Source: Bradyrhizobium erythrophlei | Lineage (GTDB): Bacteria; Pseudomonadota; Alphaproteobacteria; Rhizobiales; Xanthobacteraceae | Direction: 5' to 3' | Length of the DNA: 64,000 nt | Assembly: GCA_900129675.1 (NCBI GenBank) | Contig: FSRD01000001.1 | Span: forward strand, 8,483,501-8,547,500 | In this document: positions 8,722 to 17,494 of the stretch, one piece after another | Layout of the letters: every line of letters begins with the position of its first letter | How positions within the stretch are numbered: position 1 is the first letter of the stretch | Program-made: the position numbers and the translations under genes | The notes under the pieces: model-generated | What the model was told of the DNA's origin: nothing | Seen by the model: the letters and a program-made list of their open reading frames with translations, nothing else | Databases searched by the model: none

Positions 8722-9888
8722 TCAATACGACTTCGGCAGCCCCAGCACCTTCTCGGCAATAAAACTGAGAATGAGCTGCGGGCTGATCGGGGCGATGCGC
8801 GGGATCAGCGATTCCCGCAGATAGCGCTCGACGTGATATTCCTTGGCATAGCCAAAACCGCCGTGGGTCATGACCGCCTGCTCGCAGGCGTGGAAGCCGG
8901 CTTCGGCCGCGAGATATTTTGCGGCATTGGCCGCCGGTCCGCACGGCATGCCCTGGTCGTATTGCCAGCCGGCGGAGAGCACCATCAGCCAGGCCGCTTC
9001 CAGCTCCATCCAGTTCTTCGCCAACGGGTGCTGGATGCCCTGGTTCATGCCGATCGGGCGATTGAACACGATGCGGCCTTTGGCATAGGCCGAAGCGCGC
9101 GACAGCGCGATCTGGCCGAGCCCGACCGCTTCGGCTGCGATCAGGATGCGCTCGGGATTCATGCCGTGCAGGATGTATTCGAAGCCGCGGCCTTCCTCGC
9201 CGAGGCGATCCTCGACCGGGATTTCAAAATTCTCGAAAAACAATTCGTTGGAATCGACGGGCTTGCGGCCCATCTTCTCGATCTCGTGCACGGCCACGCG
9301 CTTCTTGTCGAAATCGGTGTAGAACAGGCTCAAGCCCTGCGTCGGCGTCTTCACCTCCTCCAGCGGCGTGGTGCGCGCCAGCAGCAGGATCTTGTTGGCG
9401 ACCTGGGCGGTCGAAATCCAGACTTTCTGGCCGTTGACGATATATCTGTCGCCCTTGCGCACGGCGCGGGTCTTCAACTGGGTGGTGTTGAGCCCGGTGT
9501 TGGGTTCGGTCACCGCAAAGCAGGATTTGTCGCGGCCGTCGATGATCGGCGGCAGCATGCGCGTGCACTGCTCCTTGGTTCCGAACACCACGACCGGATT
9601 GAGCCCGAACACGTTCATGTGCACGGCGGAGGCGCCGGACATGCCGGCGCCGGATTCCGAGATCGTCCGCATCATGATCGCAGCGTCGGTGATGCCCAGG
9701 CCCGAACCGCCATACTCCTCGGGGATGCAGATACCTAGCCAGCCGGCATCGGCCAGCGCGCGGTGGAAGTCGGCGGGATAGCCGCCCTCCTTGTCCTTTT
9801 TCAGCCAATAGAGCTCGTCGAACCGCGAACAGATTTTTGCCACGGCATCGCGGATCGATTCCTGGTTGGCTGACAGCGCGAAATCCAT
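8722..9888 (-). CDS. Acyl-CoA dehydrogenase
   Basis: The start MDFALSANQESIRDAVAKI at 9888 was chosen over the upstream frame because it begins the N-terminal helical domain directly. The 388-aa length is standard. FAD-contacting motifs are visible: CFAVTEPNTGLNT and QKVWISTAQVANKILLLART in the middle domain. The C-terminal helices end with MTHGGFGYAKEYHVERYLRESLIPRIAPI. The enzyme makes the alpha-beta double bond of an acyl-CoA. It starts 10 bp downstream of the CoA transferase stop, so the two are co-transcribed, and both lead into the thiolase-like/DUF35 pair. The substrate cannot be told from sequence. Confidence 0.93.
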   Translation of the reverse strand: MDFALSANQESIRDAVAKICSRFDELYWLKKDKEGGYPADFHRALADAGWLGICIPEEYGGSGLGITDAAIMMRTISESGAGMSGASAVHMNVFGLNPVVVFGTKEQCTRMLPPIIDGRDKSCFAVTEPNTGLNTTQLKTRAVRKGDRYIVNGQKVWISTAQVANKILLLARTTPLEEVKTPTQGLSLFYTDFDKKRVAVHEIEKMGRKPVDSNELFFENFEIPVEDRLGEEGRGFEYILHGMNPERILIAAEAVGLGQIALSRASAYAKGRIVFNRPIGMNQGIQHPLAKNWMELEAAWLMVLSAGWQYDQGMPCGPAANAAKYLAAEAGFHACEQAVMTHGGFGYAKEYHVERYLRESLIPRIAPISPQLILSFIAEKVLGLPKSY

Positions 9889-9898
9889 TGTCCCGGTC

Positions 9899-11101
9899 CT
9901 ATGTGTTGGGCGCGGCCTTGGTGACGCCGTCGCGTACCATGGCGGCGATCTCGTCCGCGGAGAAGCCTGCTTCGTGCAAAATTTCCGCAGAGTGCTCGCC
10001 AAGGCGCGGCGCCAGCCGGGTCGTCTCGACTGGCGTATCCGACCATTTCGCCGCGACCTTCATGTTGTGAATGCGGCCCTCGGTCGGATGATTAATGACG
10101 GGGAAAAAATCGGTCGCGACGATATGCGGATCCGTCAGCAGGCTTTCGAGGTCGTGCATCGGCATGACCGGCACGTCGGCCTTCTCCAGGATATCGCTCC
10201 ACTCGGCGGTGGATTTGGTCTGGAGGATGCGCGCAAGTTCGGCGTACACCGCATCGATGTTGACGGCGCGGCCGGCGAAGGTCGCAAATTTCGGATTGGT
10301 GCGGAGGTCGTCACGGCCGGTCGCCTTGAAGAAATTTTCCCACTGCTTGTCGTTGTAGACGATCACGCAGATATAGCCGTCGGAGGTCTTGTAGGGCCGC
10401 CGGTCCGGCGACAGATGCCGGGCATAGCCGCCCTTGTCGAGCGGCGGCTCATAGGTGAGACCACCCATGTGGTCGCCCATGACAAAACCGGCCATGGTCT
10501 CGAACATCGGGATATCGACGCGCTGGCCGCGCCCGGTGCGATCGCGATCGACCAGGCTGGCGCAGATCGCGCCGACCGCGGTCAGGCCCACGATGCGGTC
10601 GACCAGCGCATTGGGCACATAACGGGGAACACCGTCAGAGGTCTGCGCCATCAGCGCCGGCAGCGCGGTCGCGCCCTGGATCAGATCGTCATAGGCGGGC
10701 TTTGCGGCGTAGGGTCCGTCCTGGCCGAAACCGAATACGCCGGCATAGATCAGACGCGGGTTGACGGCCGAGACGACGTCGTAACCGAGCAGCAAGCGCG
10801 CCATCGCCTGCGGGCGCACATTGTAGACCAGCACGTCGGCGGATTTGATCAACCGCAGCACCGCGTCGCGCCCGGCCGGCTTTTTCAAATCGAGACAGAT
10901 CGAGCGCTTGCTGCGATTGGTGTTGAGAAAGACCGGCCCCATCCCGGGATGGCGCGTCGGTCCGATCTGACGCGTCACGTCGCCATCGAGCGATTCCACC
11001 TTGATGATATCGGCGCCGTAATCGCCGAGCATCTGGGTGGCATAGGGACCCATCAGCACGGTCGTCATGTCCACGACCTTGATGCCTTGCAATGGTCCCA
11101 T
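9899..11101 (-). CDS. CaiB/BaiF (family III) CoA transferase
   Basis: The ATG at 11101 (MGPLQGIKVVDMTTVLMGPYATQMLGDYGADIIKVE) is the conserved family start; a TTG 24 bp upstream is less likely. The product is 400 aa. Family III motifs include FLNTNRSKRSICLDLKKPAGRD and the segment with the catalytic Asp (KPAYDDLIQGATAL). It transfers CoA from a donor to a carboxylic acid. As first gene of the minus-strand run (CoA transferase, acyl-CoA dehydrogenase, thiolase-like, DUF35) it would activate the substrate that the others then oxidise and cleave. Confidence 0.93.
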   Translation of the reverse strand: MGPLQGIKVVDMTTVLMGPYATQMLGDYGADIIKVESLDGDVTRQIGPTRHPGMGPVFLNTNRSKRSICLDLKKPAGRDAVLRLIKSADVLVYNVRPQAMARLLLGYDVVSAVNPRLIYAGVFGFGQDGPYAAKPAYDDLIQGATALPALMAQTSDGVPRYVPNALVDRIVGLTAVGAICASLVDRDRTGRGQRVDIPMFETMAGFVMGDHMGGLTYEPPLDKGGYARHLSPDRRPYKTSDGYICVIVYNDKQWENFFKATGRDDLRTNPKFATFAGRAVNIDAVYAELARILQTKSTAEWSDILEKADVPVMPMHDLESLLTDPHIVATDFFPVINHPTEGRIHNMKVAAKWSDTPVETTRLAPRLGEHSAEILHEAGFSADEIAAMVRDGVTKAAPNT

Positions 11102-11274
11102 GGTTGCTCCCAGACAAGCGGACAATTTCGGCCGCGTTATTGCTTCTGGGCCTAGTAACGGCAGCGCTCCGCCAAGAGCAAGGGCGCCAGGCGTATGGGC
11201 GTATGCGCCACGCCACCCGCGGGGCGGCGGCTACGCGGCTGGGCGTCGGCAAATGCGGCGCCGGCGTGCGGCGG

Positions 11275-11475
11275 CTATTTCTTCGAGCGCGCGTCCCGTT
11301 CCCTGGTCAGCTTTTCGAGCTCTTCATTCTGCTGGTTGATGCGGTTCGCGATGCGCTCTTCGCTCTGTTCACCCGAAGCGCCGGCCGCCTGTTCGACCAG
11401 CTGCCTGATGTTGGCCTGAAGGATCGCGATCCGATCGTTGAGTTCGGACAGTGATAACGAGCTCTCATTGCTCAT
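11275..11475 (-). CDS. Small coiled-coil protein, 66 aa
   Basis: The frame MSNESSLSLSELNDRIAILQANIRQLVEQ continues as a highly charged helix (EERIANRINQQNEELEKLTRERDARSKK) with heptad-like spacing of Leu/Ile, so it is a predicted coiled coil with no membrane segment. It lies 43 bp downstream of the thiolase gene on the same strand and may be in its transcript. No family was recognised. Confidence 0.65.
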   Translation of the reverse strand: MSNESSLSLSELNDRIAILQANIRQLVEQAAGASGEQSEERIANRINQQNEELEKLTRERDARSKK

Positions 11476-11518
11476 GACGCATCCCTCTGGCGGTGACGGA
11501 TTGTGGACTTTACAACTT

Positions 11519-12688
11519 CTACTTCACGGGCTCCAGCAGCGAGACGTAATTCGCGACCGCAGCACCCCCCATGTTGAAGATGCCGGCGAGCTTTGCGTTC
11601 TTGAGCTGCATGCCCTCGGGCGCCTGGCCCACGAGCTGCATCGCGCTCATCACATGCATGGAGACGCCGGTGGCGCCGATCGGATGGCCCTTGGCCTTCA
11701 GGCCGCCGGACGGATTGATCGGCAGCTTGCCGTCCTTCTGGGTCCAGCCTTCCTTGATGGCGCGGGCGCCCTGCCCGCGCGGCGTCAGGCCCATCGCCTC
11801 ATATTCGATCAGTTCGGCGACGGTGAAGCAGTCATGGGTTTCGACAAAGGAGAGATCCGAGAGCGTGACGCCGCCCTTCTCCAGCGCGCGCTGCCAGGCA
11901 ACGGTGCAGCCTTCGAACTGCAAAATGTCGCGCTTGGACATCGGCAGGAAATCCTGCGCGTGCGCCGTCGCACGGAAATTCACGGCCTTGCCCATGGTCT
12001 TGGCGGTCTCCGAATCCGTCAGCACCAACGCGGCCGCGCCGTCCGACACCAGCGAGCAGTCGGTGCGCTTCAAGGGTCCGGCGACATACGGGTTTTTCTC
12101 GCTCTCGGAGCGGCAGAATTCGAAGCCAAAATCCTTGCGCATCTGCGCGTAGGGATTGGCGACCCCGTTCTTGTGGTTCTTGGCGGCGATCATCGCCAGC
12201 GCATCGGACTGGTCGCCATATTTCTGGAAATAGCCCTGCGCGATCTTGCCGAACACGCCGGCGAAACCGCCGACCGTGTCGCCATCTTCCGGCAGATAGG
12301 ATGCCTTCAACAAATTGCGGCCGATTTCCGGGCCCGGCGTCCGCGTCATCTGCTCGACGCCGACCACCAGCACGATCTTCGCAGCACCGGCCTCGATCGC
12401 CCGGATGCCCTGGTGCACGGCCGCCGACCCCGTCGCGCAGGCGTTCTCGACCCGTGTCGCCGGCTTGAAGCGCAATTCCGGATCGGCCTGCAGCACCAGC
12501 GAGGCGGTAAAATCCTGCGCCGAGAAGCCGCCGTTGAAATGCCCGAGCACGATTTCGTCGACATCGGAGGCCGAGATACCGGCGTCCGCCATCGCGTCGG
12601 TTGCGACCTTGACCACGAGGCTCTCAACCGTCTCGGCGTCGAACTTGCCGAAAGGTGTATGCGCCCATCCGACGATGCTGGCTGTCAT
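11519..12688 (-). CDS. Acetyl-CoA acetyltransferase (thiolase)
   Basis: The start MTASIVGWAHTPFGKF at 12688 is the natural family start; the open frame runs further upstream, antisense to nothing useful. The 389-aa protein has the active-site Cys in VENACATGSAAVHQG. It also has the C-terminal NPSGGLKAKGHPIGATGVSMHV block with the catalytic His, and a GGAAVANYVSLLE end. Unlike the thiolase-like protein at 7468 it keeps the nucleophile. It lies downstream of eda but 38 bp away and with its own leader. The pathway is likely fatty-acid or aromatic acyl-CoA breakdown. Confidence 0.92.
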   Translation of the reverse strand: MTASIVGWAHTPFGKFDAETVESLVVKVATDAMADAGISASDVDEIVLGHFNGGFSAQDFTASLVLQADPELRFKPATRVENACATGSAAVHQGIRAIEAGAAKIVLVVGVEQMTRTPGPEIGRNLLKASYLPEDGDTVGGFAGVFGKIAQGYFQKYGDQSDALAMIAAKNHKNGVANPYAQMRKDFGFEFCRSESEKNPYVAGPLKRTDCSLVSDGAAALVLTDSETAKTMGKAVNFRATAHAQDFLPMSKRDILQFEGCTVAWQRALEKGGVTLSDLSFVETHDCFTVAELIEYEAMGLTPRGQGARAIKEGWTQKDGKLPINPSGGLKAKGHPIGATGVSMHVMSAMQLVGQAPEGMQLKNAKLAGIFNMGGAAVANYVSLLEPVK

Positions 12689-12726
12689 GGTCGTTCTCCC
12701 TGTTCCTGTTCGGCCCGTTATGTAAC

Positions 12727-13383
12727 CTATCTTGAGGCCGGTTTCAGCGATTTCATCGCCCGCTCGCACATGGCGGTTATGCCGGCCCAGTTGCCGTTCC
12801 TGATGTCGGCGGCCGGACAAAGCCAGGAACCGCCCACCGCCAGCACATTGGGCTCCGCCAGCCAGGAGGCCGCATTGGCCTCGCCGATGCCGCCAGTCGG
12901 GCATATCAGCATGTTCGGAAACGGCCCTGCCAGCGCCCGCAACGCCTTGATACCACCGGACTGTTCGGCCGGGAAGAATTTGACGAGATCGAAGCCGTGC
13001 GCCAGCGCCTGCATCAGTTCGGATGCGGTGGCGATGCCGGGCGCGAACGGCAAGCGGCTTGCGGCGGCGGCCTTCAGGAGTTCCGGCGTCGAGCCCGGGC
13101 TGATGCCGAATTTGGCGCCGAGCGCCTCCGTGCGGGCCAGATCGTCCGCGTTGAGGATGGTGCCGATCCCGACGATGGCGTCGGGCACCTCTGAGATCAT
13201 CGCCTTGGCGGCCTCGATCGCAACCGGCGTGCGCAGCGTGACTTCCAAAGTGCGCACACCGCCGGCGACGAGGGCTTTTGCGAGCGGGACTGCGTCTTCC
13301 AGCCGTTCGATGGTGAGAACCGGAATCACGGTCGCCTGCCTGAACAGATCAGCGAGTTTTTCCTGTTTCGATGTCGCGTTCAT
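12727..13383 (-). CDS. eda: 2-dehydro-3-deoxy-phosphogluconate (KDPG) aldolase
   Basis: The start MNATSKQEKLADLFRQATVIPVLTIE at 13383 overlaps the kdgK stop by 4 bp. The 218-aa length is typical. TLEVTLRTPVAIEAAKAM holds the conserved Glu. FGISPGSTPELLKAA follows, and FDLVKFFPAE carries the Schiff-base Lys. CPTGGIGEANAASWL is the phosphate-binding loop. It cleaves KDPG into pyruvate and glyceraldehyde 3-phosphate in the cytoplasm. With kdgK directly upstream it completes the lower Entner-Doudoroff branch for a sugar acid imported by the ABC system in the same cluster. Confidence 0.95.
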   Translation of the reverse strand: MNATSKQEKLADLFRQATVIPVLTIERLEDAVPLAKALVAGGVRTLEVTLRTPVAIEAAKAMISEVPDAIVGIGTILNADDLARTEALGAKFGISPGSTPELLKAAAASRLPFAPGIATASELMQALAHGFDLVKFFPAEQSGGIKALRALAGPFPNMLICPTGGIGEANAASWLAEPNVLAVGGSWLCPAADIRNGNWAGITAMCERAMKSLKPASR

Positions 13384-14324
13384 TGAGATGCCTTGCGGGA
13401 GGGAGCGGGTCTGGGTGATTTCCTGGGCGGCATCGCGTAGCGCGGGATGATCGCGCCGGGATAACCAACCACCACGCCAGCAAGGCGATGGCCGGCGCGC
13501 GCGGCTTTGACCGGGTCGGCGCCGCCAAGCCGTGCAGCGATATAGGCCGCCGCGAAGCTGTCGCCGGCCGCCGTGGTATCGACCACGGGTTTTGTCAGCG
13601 GCTCGGCCTTGACCTCGTGCGAGCCTCCCGCGAAACGCAAGGCACAATTGGGCTCCGCGAGCTTCAACACCAATTCCGGACTGGAAATGCGCGCCATCAG
13701 CGCCGTATGGCTTTCTCCGGGATAGAGCGGCAACAAATCCTCCGTCGAGGCCAGCACGATATCGGCGGCCTCAAAGGCCTCGCTGAAAACCCGGCGCGCG
13801 ATGTCGAGATCGGGCCAGCCGCGGGCCCGAAAATTGGTGTCGAAGGCAAAGCGGGTTCCGAGCAGCCGCGACCGCTTCAGCGCCGCCATCAGGCGCCCGC
13901 GTCCGTCCTCGCCAAGAATCGACAGCGTTATCGCGGACAAATAAACGACATCGTAGCTCGCGAGCGAATTCAGGATGTCGTCCGTCTCCGGCAAATCCAT
14001 CAGGCTGCGTGCGGCTGCGCTTTCGCGCCAGTGAAAGAACCGCCTTTCGCCCCTGTCGTCGGTCTGGATCACATAGAGGCCCGGCAATTTACCTGCCAAC
14101 CGGGCGACACGCTTGGTGCCGATGCCCTCGGCCGTCCAGGCGGCAACCATCTCATCGCTGAGGGGATCGTCCCCGAGCGCCGTGACGTAATCGACGTCGA
14201 CACCCAGACGGGCAAGATAGACAGCGGTGTTCAGCGTATCGCCGCCATAGCCACGCGAATACAGGCCGCCCTGAGCCTGTTTCAACTCGATCATGCATTC
14301 GCCGATTGACGCTACTCGGGTCAT
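13380..14324 (-). CDS. kdgK: 2-keto-3-deoxygluconate kinase (PfkB family)
   Basis: The start MTRVASIGECMIELKQ at 14324 begins the ribokinase fold directly. The 314-aa protein has YGGDTLNTAVYLARLG (PfkB substrate loop) and the C-terminal VDTTAAGDSFAAAYIAARL with the catalytic Asp and anion hole. It phosphorylates KDG to KDPG, the substrate of the adjacent aldolase; the two genes overlap by 4 bp. The last ~20 residues are a Pro/Arg-rich tail. Another PfkB sugar kinase is possible, but the eda coupling makes KDG the best guess. Confidence 0.9.
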   Translation of the reverse strand: MTRVASIGECMIELKQAQGGLYSRGYGGDTLNTAVYLARLGVDVDYVTALGDDPLSDEMVAAWTAEGIGTKRVARLAGKLPGLYVIQTDDRGERRFFHWRESAAARSLMDLPETDDILNSLASYDVVYLSAITLSILGEDGRGRLMAALKRSRLLGTRFAFDTNFRARGWPDLDIARRVFSEAFEAADIVLASTEDLLPLYPGESHTALMARISSPELVLKLAEPNCALRFAGGSHEVKAEPLTKPVVDTTAAGDSFAAAYIAARLGGADPVKAARAGHRLAGVVVGYPGAIIPRYAMPPRKSPRPAPSRKASQ

Positions 14325-14358
14325 GACCGCACCCCGCACGGGTTGGCCTGAAGTCATC

Positions 14359-15345
14359 TCAAGCCGCGAACTTGCCGCCGAGTTCATCCTCGATGTGAAT
14401 CCGGATGATATCGTCAAAGGTCTTTTCGGCCGTGGTGAAGCCAAGCTTGAGCGCGCGGTCCGTGACGAAATCGCGCGGCCAGCCGCTGACGATGCCGATG
14501 ATGGTGGGATCGGCCACCCGCTTGATGCGCGCGGTGACGTTTTTGCCCGCCACGCGATCCAGCGCTGCGATCTGCTCACCGACGGTCACCGACAGTCCGG
14601 GCATGCTGAGATTGCGCCGCGCGCCCATCGCCGAGAGGTCCATGGTGCCGGCGTGGACCAGAAAACCCACGGCCGATTTCGGCGAGGCGTGCCAGTGCCG
14701 CACGTCTTCGGACACCGGCAATACGGCCTCCTCGCCCGCCAGCGGCTCGCGGATGATATTGGAGAAGAAGCCGGAGGCGGCCTTGTTCGGCTTGCCTGGC
14801 CGCACGCAGATCGTCGGCAGGCGGATGCTGATGCCGTCGAGCAGACCTTTGCGAGTATAGTCGTTGATCAGGAGTTCGCAGATCGACTTCTGCGTACCGT
14901 AACTGGTCAGCGGCGTGTGGAAAAATTCGTCGCCGATCTTGTCCGGGAACGGCGCGCCGAACACCGCGATCGAGGACGTGAACACCAGCCGCGGCCTGTA
15001 GCCGCCGCCGATGGCGCGGATGGCATCGATCAAATGCCGCGTGCCGTCGAGATTGATGCGATAACCCTTGTCGAATTCGGCCTCCGCCTCGCCCGACACG
15101 ATCGCGGCGAGATGGAAGATGACCTCGGGCTGGTGCGCCACCAGCGGCGCGGCGGTATTGGGATCGGCAAAATCGCTGGTGACGATGCTGATCGGAATAG
15201 TCGCGTTGGCGGGCTTTGTCGGCGCAACCACGTCCTGCAGCGTCATGCGCGTGATCTCGCGCTGGCCCAGACGTCCGTCGCGCAGCAGCCGTTCGGTCAG
15301 TTTGCGGCCGACCATGCCGGCGGCGCCCAGAATCAGAATGTGCAA
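14359..15345 (-). CDS. denD: NAD-dependent epimerase/dehydratase family, D-erythronate dehydrogenase-like
   Basis: The 328-aa extended SDR starts with MHILILGAAGMVGRKL (GxxGxxG NAD site). The catalytic YGTQK motif lies near residue 150, after TSSIAVFGAPFPD. The overall pattern (FHLAAIVSGEAEAEFDKGYRINLDGT, then SVTVGEQIAALDRVAG) resembles DenD, which oxidises D-erythronate, and related sugar-acid dehydrogenases. It sits 34 bp upstream of kdgK and 47 bp downstream of the permease gene. The true substrate in this cluster may be another aldonate, so the symbol is tentative. Confidence 0.75.
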   Translation of the reverse strand: MHILILGAAGMVGRKLTERLLRDGRLGQREITRMTLQDVVAPTKPANATIPISIVTSDFADPNTAAPLVAHQPEVIFHLAAIVSGEAEAEFDKGYRINLDGTRHLIDAIRAIGGGYRPRLVFTSSIAVFGAPFPDKIGDEFFHTPLTSYGTQKSICELLINDYTRKGLLDGISIRLPTICVRPGKPNKAASGFFSNIIREPLAGEEAVLPVSEDVRHWHASPKSAVGFLVHAGTMDLSAMGARRNLSMPGLSVTVGEQIAALDRVAGKNVTARIKRVADPTIIGIVSGWPRDFVTDRALKLGFTTAEKTFDDIIRIHIEDELGGKFAA

Positions 15346-15392
15346 GACCCGTCTCCTTGTTGTTCTTGAATATCAGGCCCGGGCCTGCGCGC

Positions 15393-16328
15393 TCACTCTT
15401 TCACGGCTCCCGTCATGGCCGACACATAATGCTCGACGAAGAAGGCGTAAAGGATAACCAGCGGCAGCGAGCCCGCCAGCGCGCCCGCCATCAGCGATCC
15501 CCAGCGATAGACGTCGCCATCGACGAACTCGTTGACGATCGCGACCGGCACCGTTTTGTTCTGGGTCGATTGCAGGAAGGTCAGCGCGTAGATGAACTCG
15601 TTCCAGCACAGGGTAAAGCAGAAGATGAAGGCGGAGATCAGGCCCGGGATGGCCAGCGGCAGCACGATCTTGATCAGGATCTGCCACCGGCTCGCCCCGT
15701 CGATCAGCGCACATTCCTCCAGTTCGAACGGGATGGTCTTGAAGTAGCCCATCAACAGCCAGGTCGAAAACGGGATCAGGATGGTCGGATAGGTCAGGAT
15801 CAGCGCCAGCGGCGAGTCGAACAGGCCGTACTGGAACACGACGGTGGCGAGCGGAATGAACAGGATCGAGGGCGGCACCAGATAGGACAGGAAGATCAGG
15901 CCGCCGACCCAATGCGCGCCCTTGTAGCGCAGCCGCACGATGGCATAGGCGGCAAGCACGCTGGCGAAAATCGACAGGATGGTGGCGCAGACCGCGACAT
16001 ACATCGTGTTCCAGAGCCAATGCGGATAGTAGCTCTCGAACAGTAGCTTGTGGATGTGCTTGAAGGTCGGATTCCAGGTCCAGAACGGATTGAACTTCTC
16101 GAGGTCGATCAGTTGCTCGTCCGGTTTGATCGCCGTCAGGCCCATCCAGTAGAACGGAAACAACAGGATGAAGACGATGATCGACAGCGGCAGATACAGC
16201 GTCACCAGCCGGCGCGGCAGCGACTGCAGATAGCTCATGCCTTCGCTGTGGTCGTCCTTCGCGACCGTCGGCGACGAACCCGACAGCACCGCCTTGAGAT
16301 CAATGGACCTGCTGGGAAGATCGGTCAT
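15393..16328 (-). CDS. Carbohydrate ABC transporter permease (MalG type)
   Basis: The 311-aa inner-membrane protein has about six membrane segments. After an N-terminal cytoplasmic part, the first is LPLSIIVFILLFPFYWMGLTAI. The EAA loop ELEECALIDGASRWQILIKIVLPLAIPGL contacts the ATPase. The end FVEHYVSAMTGAVKE is typical of MalG-like permeases. The upstream partner (MalF type), binding protein and ATPase are all encoded in the same strand run. Confidence 0.93.
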   Translation of the reverse strand: MTDLPSRSIDLKAVLSGSSPTVAKDDHSEGMSYLQSLPRRLVTLYLPLSIIVFILLFPFYWMGLTAIKPDEQLIDLEKFNPFWTWNPTFKHIHKLLFESYYPHWLWNTMYVAVCATILSIFASVLAAYAIVRLRYKGAHWVGGLIFLSYLVPPSILFIPLATVVFQYGLFDSPLALILTYPTILIPFSTWLLMGYFKTIPFELEECALIDGASRWQILIKIVLPLAIPGLISAFIFCFTLCWNEFIYALTFLQSTQNKTVPVAIVNEFVDGDVYRWGSLMAGALAGSLPLVILYAFFVEHYVSAMTGAVKE

Positions 16329-16412
16329 TGTTCTCTCCCTGCTGCCACTTGCAGCAGCGCGCGCGGGGCTTGCCCCGTTCGCGCCAAAAATGAATAAGCA
16401 GCGCCGCGGAGA

Positions 16413-17372
16413 TCAGTCATTGTTCTCCCCCTGCTGCCACTTGCGCCGCTGCAGCCCGAACCATGACACCATGATCGCGGCGAGCAGGAACGGGATCATC
16501 GCACTCGAGATCGCCGCGCCCTCGCCCAGCTGACCCGCGATGATCGCGCGCTGGTACGACAAGGTCGCCATCAGGTGCGTTGCGTTGACCGGACCACCGC
16601 GCGTCATGGCCCAGATCAACTGGAAATCGGTGAAGGTGAACAGCACCGAGAACGTCATCACGACCGCGATGATCGGGGTAAGCAAGGGATAGGTGATGTA
16701 GCGGAACATCTCCCACTTGCTCGCGCCGTCCAGCGTCGCGGCCTCGTAGAGCGAGGGCTGCACGGTTTGCAAACCGGCGAGCAGCGTGATCGCGACAAAG
16801 GGAACACCACGCCAGATATTGGCGAAGATCACGCAGATCCGCGCCCAGGTCGAATCACCGAGGAAATTGATGTTCTGGGTAATCAGCCCAAGGTGCTTGA
16901 GCGACCAAGAGATGATCGAGAATTGCGCATCGAAGATCCACCAGAACGCCAGCGCCGACAACACGGTCGGCACGATGAAGGGGATCAATACCAGCGCGCG
17001 CAACATCGCCTTGAACGGCATGTTCTCGTTCAACAACAGCGCCAAATAGAGGCCGACCGCAAACTTGATCGCACTCGCGATGAAAGTGTAGAGCAGCGTG
17101 TTGAAGACCGAGAGCCAGAAGATCGAATCATCCCGTAGCCATTCGTAATTCTCGATTCCGATAAATGCGCCGGGACGGCCGATCTTGGCGTCCGTGAACG
17201 AAATCCAGATGCCCAGGCCGAGCGGATAGGCCAGGAAGAAGATCAGGAACCCCATCGCTGGCATCATGAACCAGAAACCGAGCCAGTTCTTGTTCGTCCT
17301 GATCAGATCCCACCTCGTGGCCTCGCGTATCTGCGGCTTGGCCACCCGAGGTTGCAGCGCGATGTCAGCCAT
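16413..17372 (-). CDS. Carbohydrate ABC transporter permease (MalF type)
   Basis: The ATG at 17372 (MADIALQPRVAKPQIREATRW) was chosen; the frame upstream is not protein-like. The 319-aa protein has membrane segments beginning WLGFWFMMPAMGFLIFFLAYPLGLGIW and an EAA loop (LYEAATLDGASKWEMFRYITYPLLTPII). It pairs with the MalG-type permease 84 bp downstream. The product ends FGLQRRKWQQGENND. The 84-bp gap contains a partly duplicated junction sequence (CATTGTTCTC then CTGCTGCCACTTGC, seen at 16327-16350 and again at 16419-16442). Confidence 0.92.
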   Translation of the reverse strand: MADIALQPRVAKPQIREATRWDLIRTNKNWLGFWFMMPAMGFLIFFLAYPLGLGIWISFTDAKIGRPGAFIGIENYEWLRDDSIFWLSVFNTLLYTFIASAIKFAVGLYLALLLNENMPFKAMLRALVLIPFIVPTVLSALAFWWIFDAQFSIISWSLKHLGLITQNINFLGDSTWARICVIFANIWRGVPFVAITLLAGLQTVQPSLYEAATLDGASKWEMFRYITYPLLTPIIAVVMTFSVLFTFTDFQLIWAMTRGGPVNATHLMATLSYQRAIIAGQLGEGAAISSAMIPFLLAAIMVSWFGLQRRKWQQGENND

Positions 17373-17494
17373 TGGCGATGTTCCGATGTCGATTTCGTTT
17401 GAGCATGATCTTTTCAAAAGCCGGTAGCCGCTTTTCCGGATCCCGCTCGGGATGTTGGAGCGGGCGGCGGTCACCGCCGTCCGCTCCAGTTCGA

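Noticed and set aside
11438..13450. A 670-codon plus-strand frame opposite the thiolase and eda genes
   Set aside because: It has no plausible start or domain; the minus-strand genes have full family signatures.
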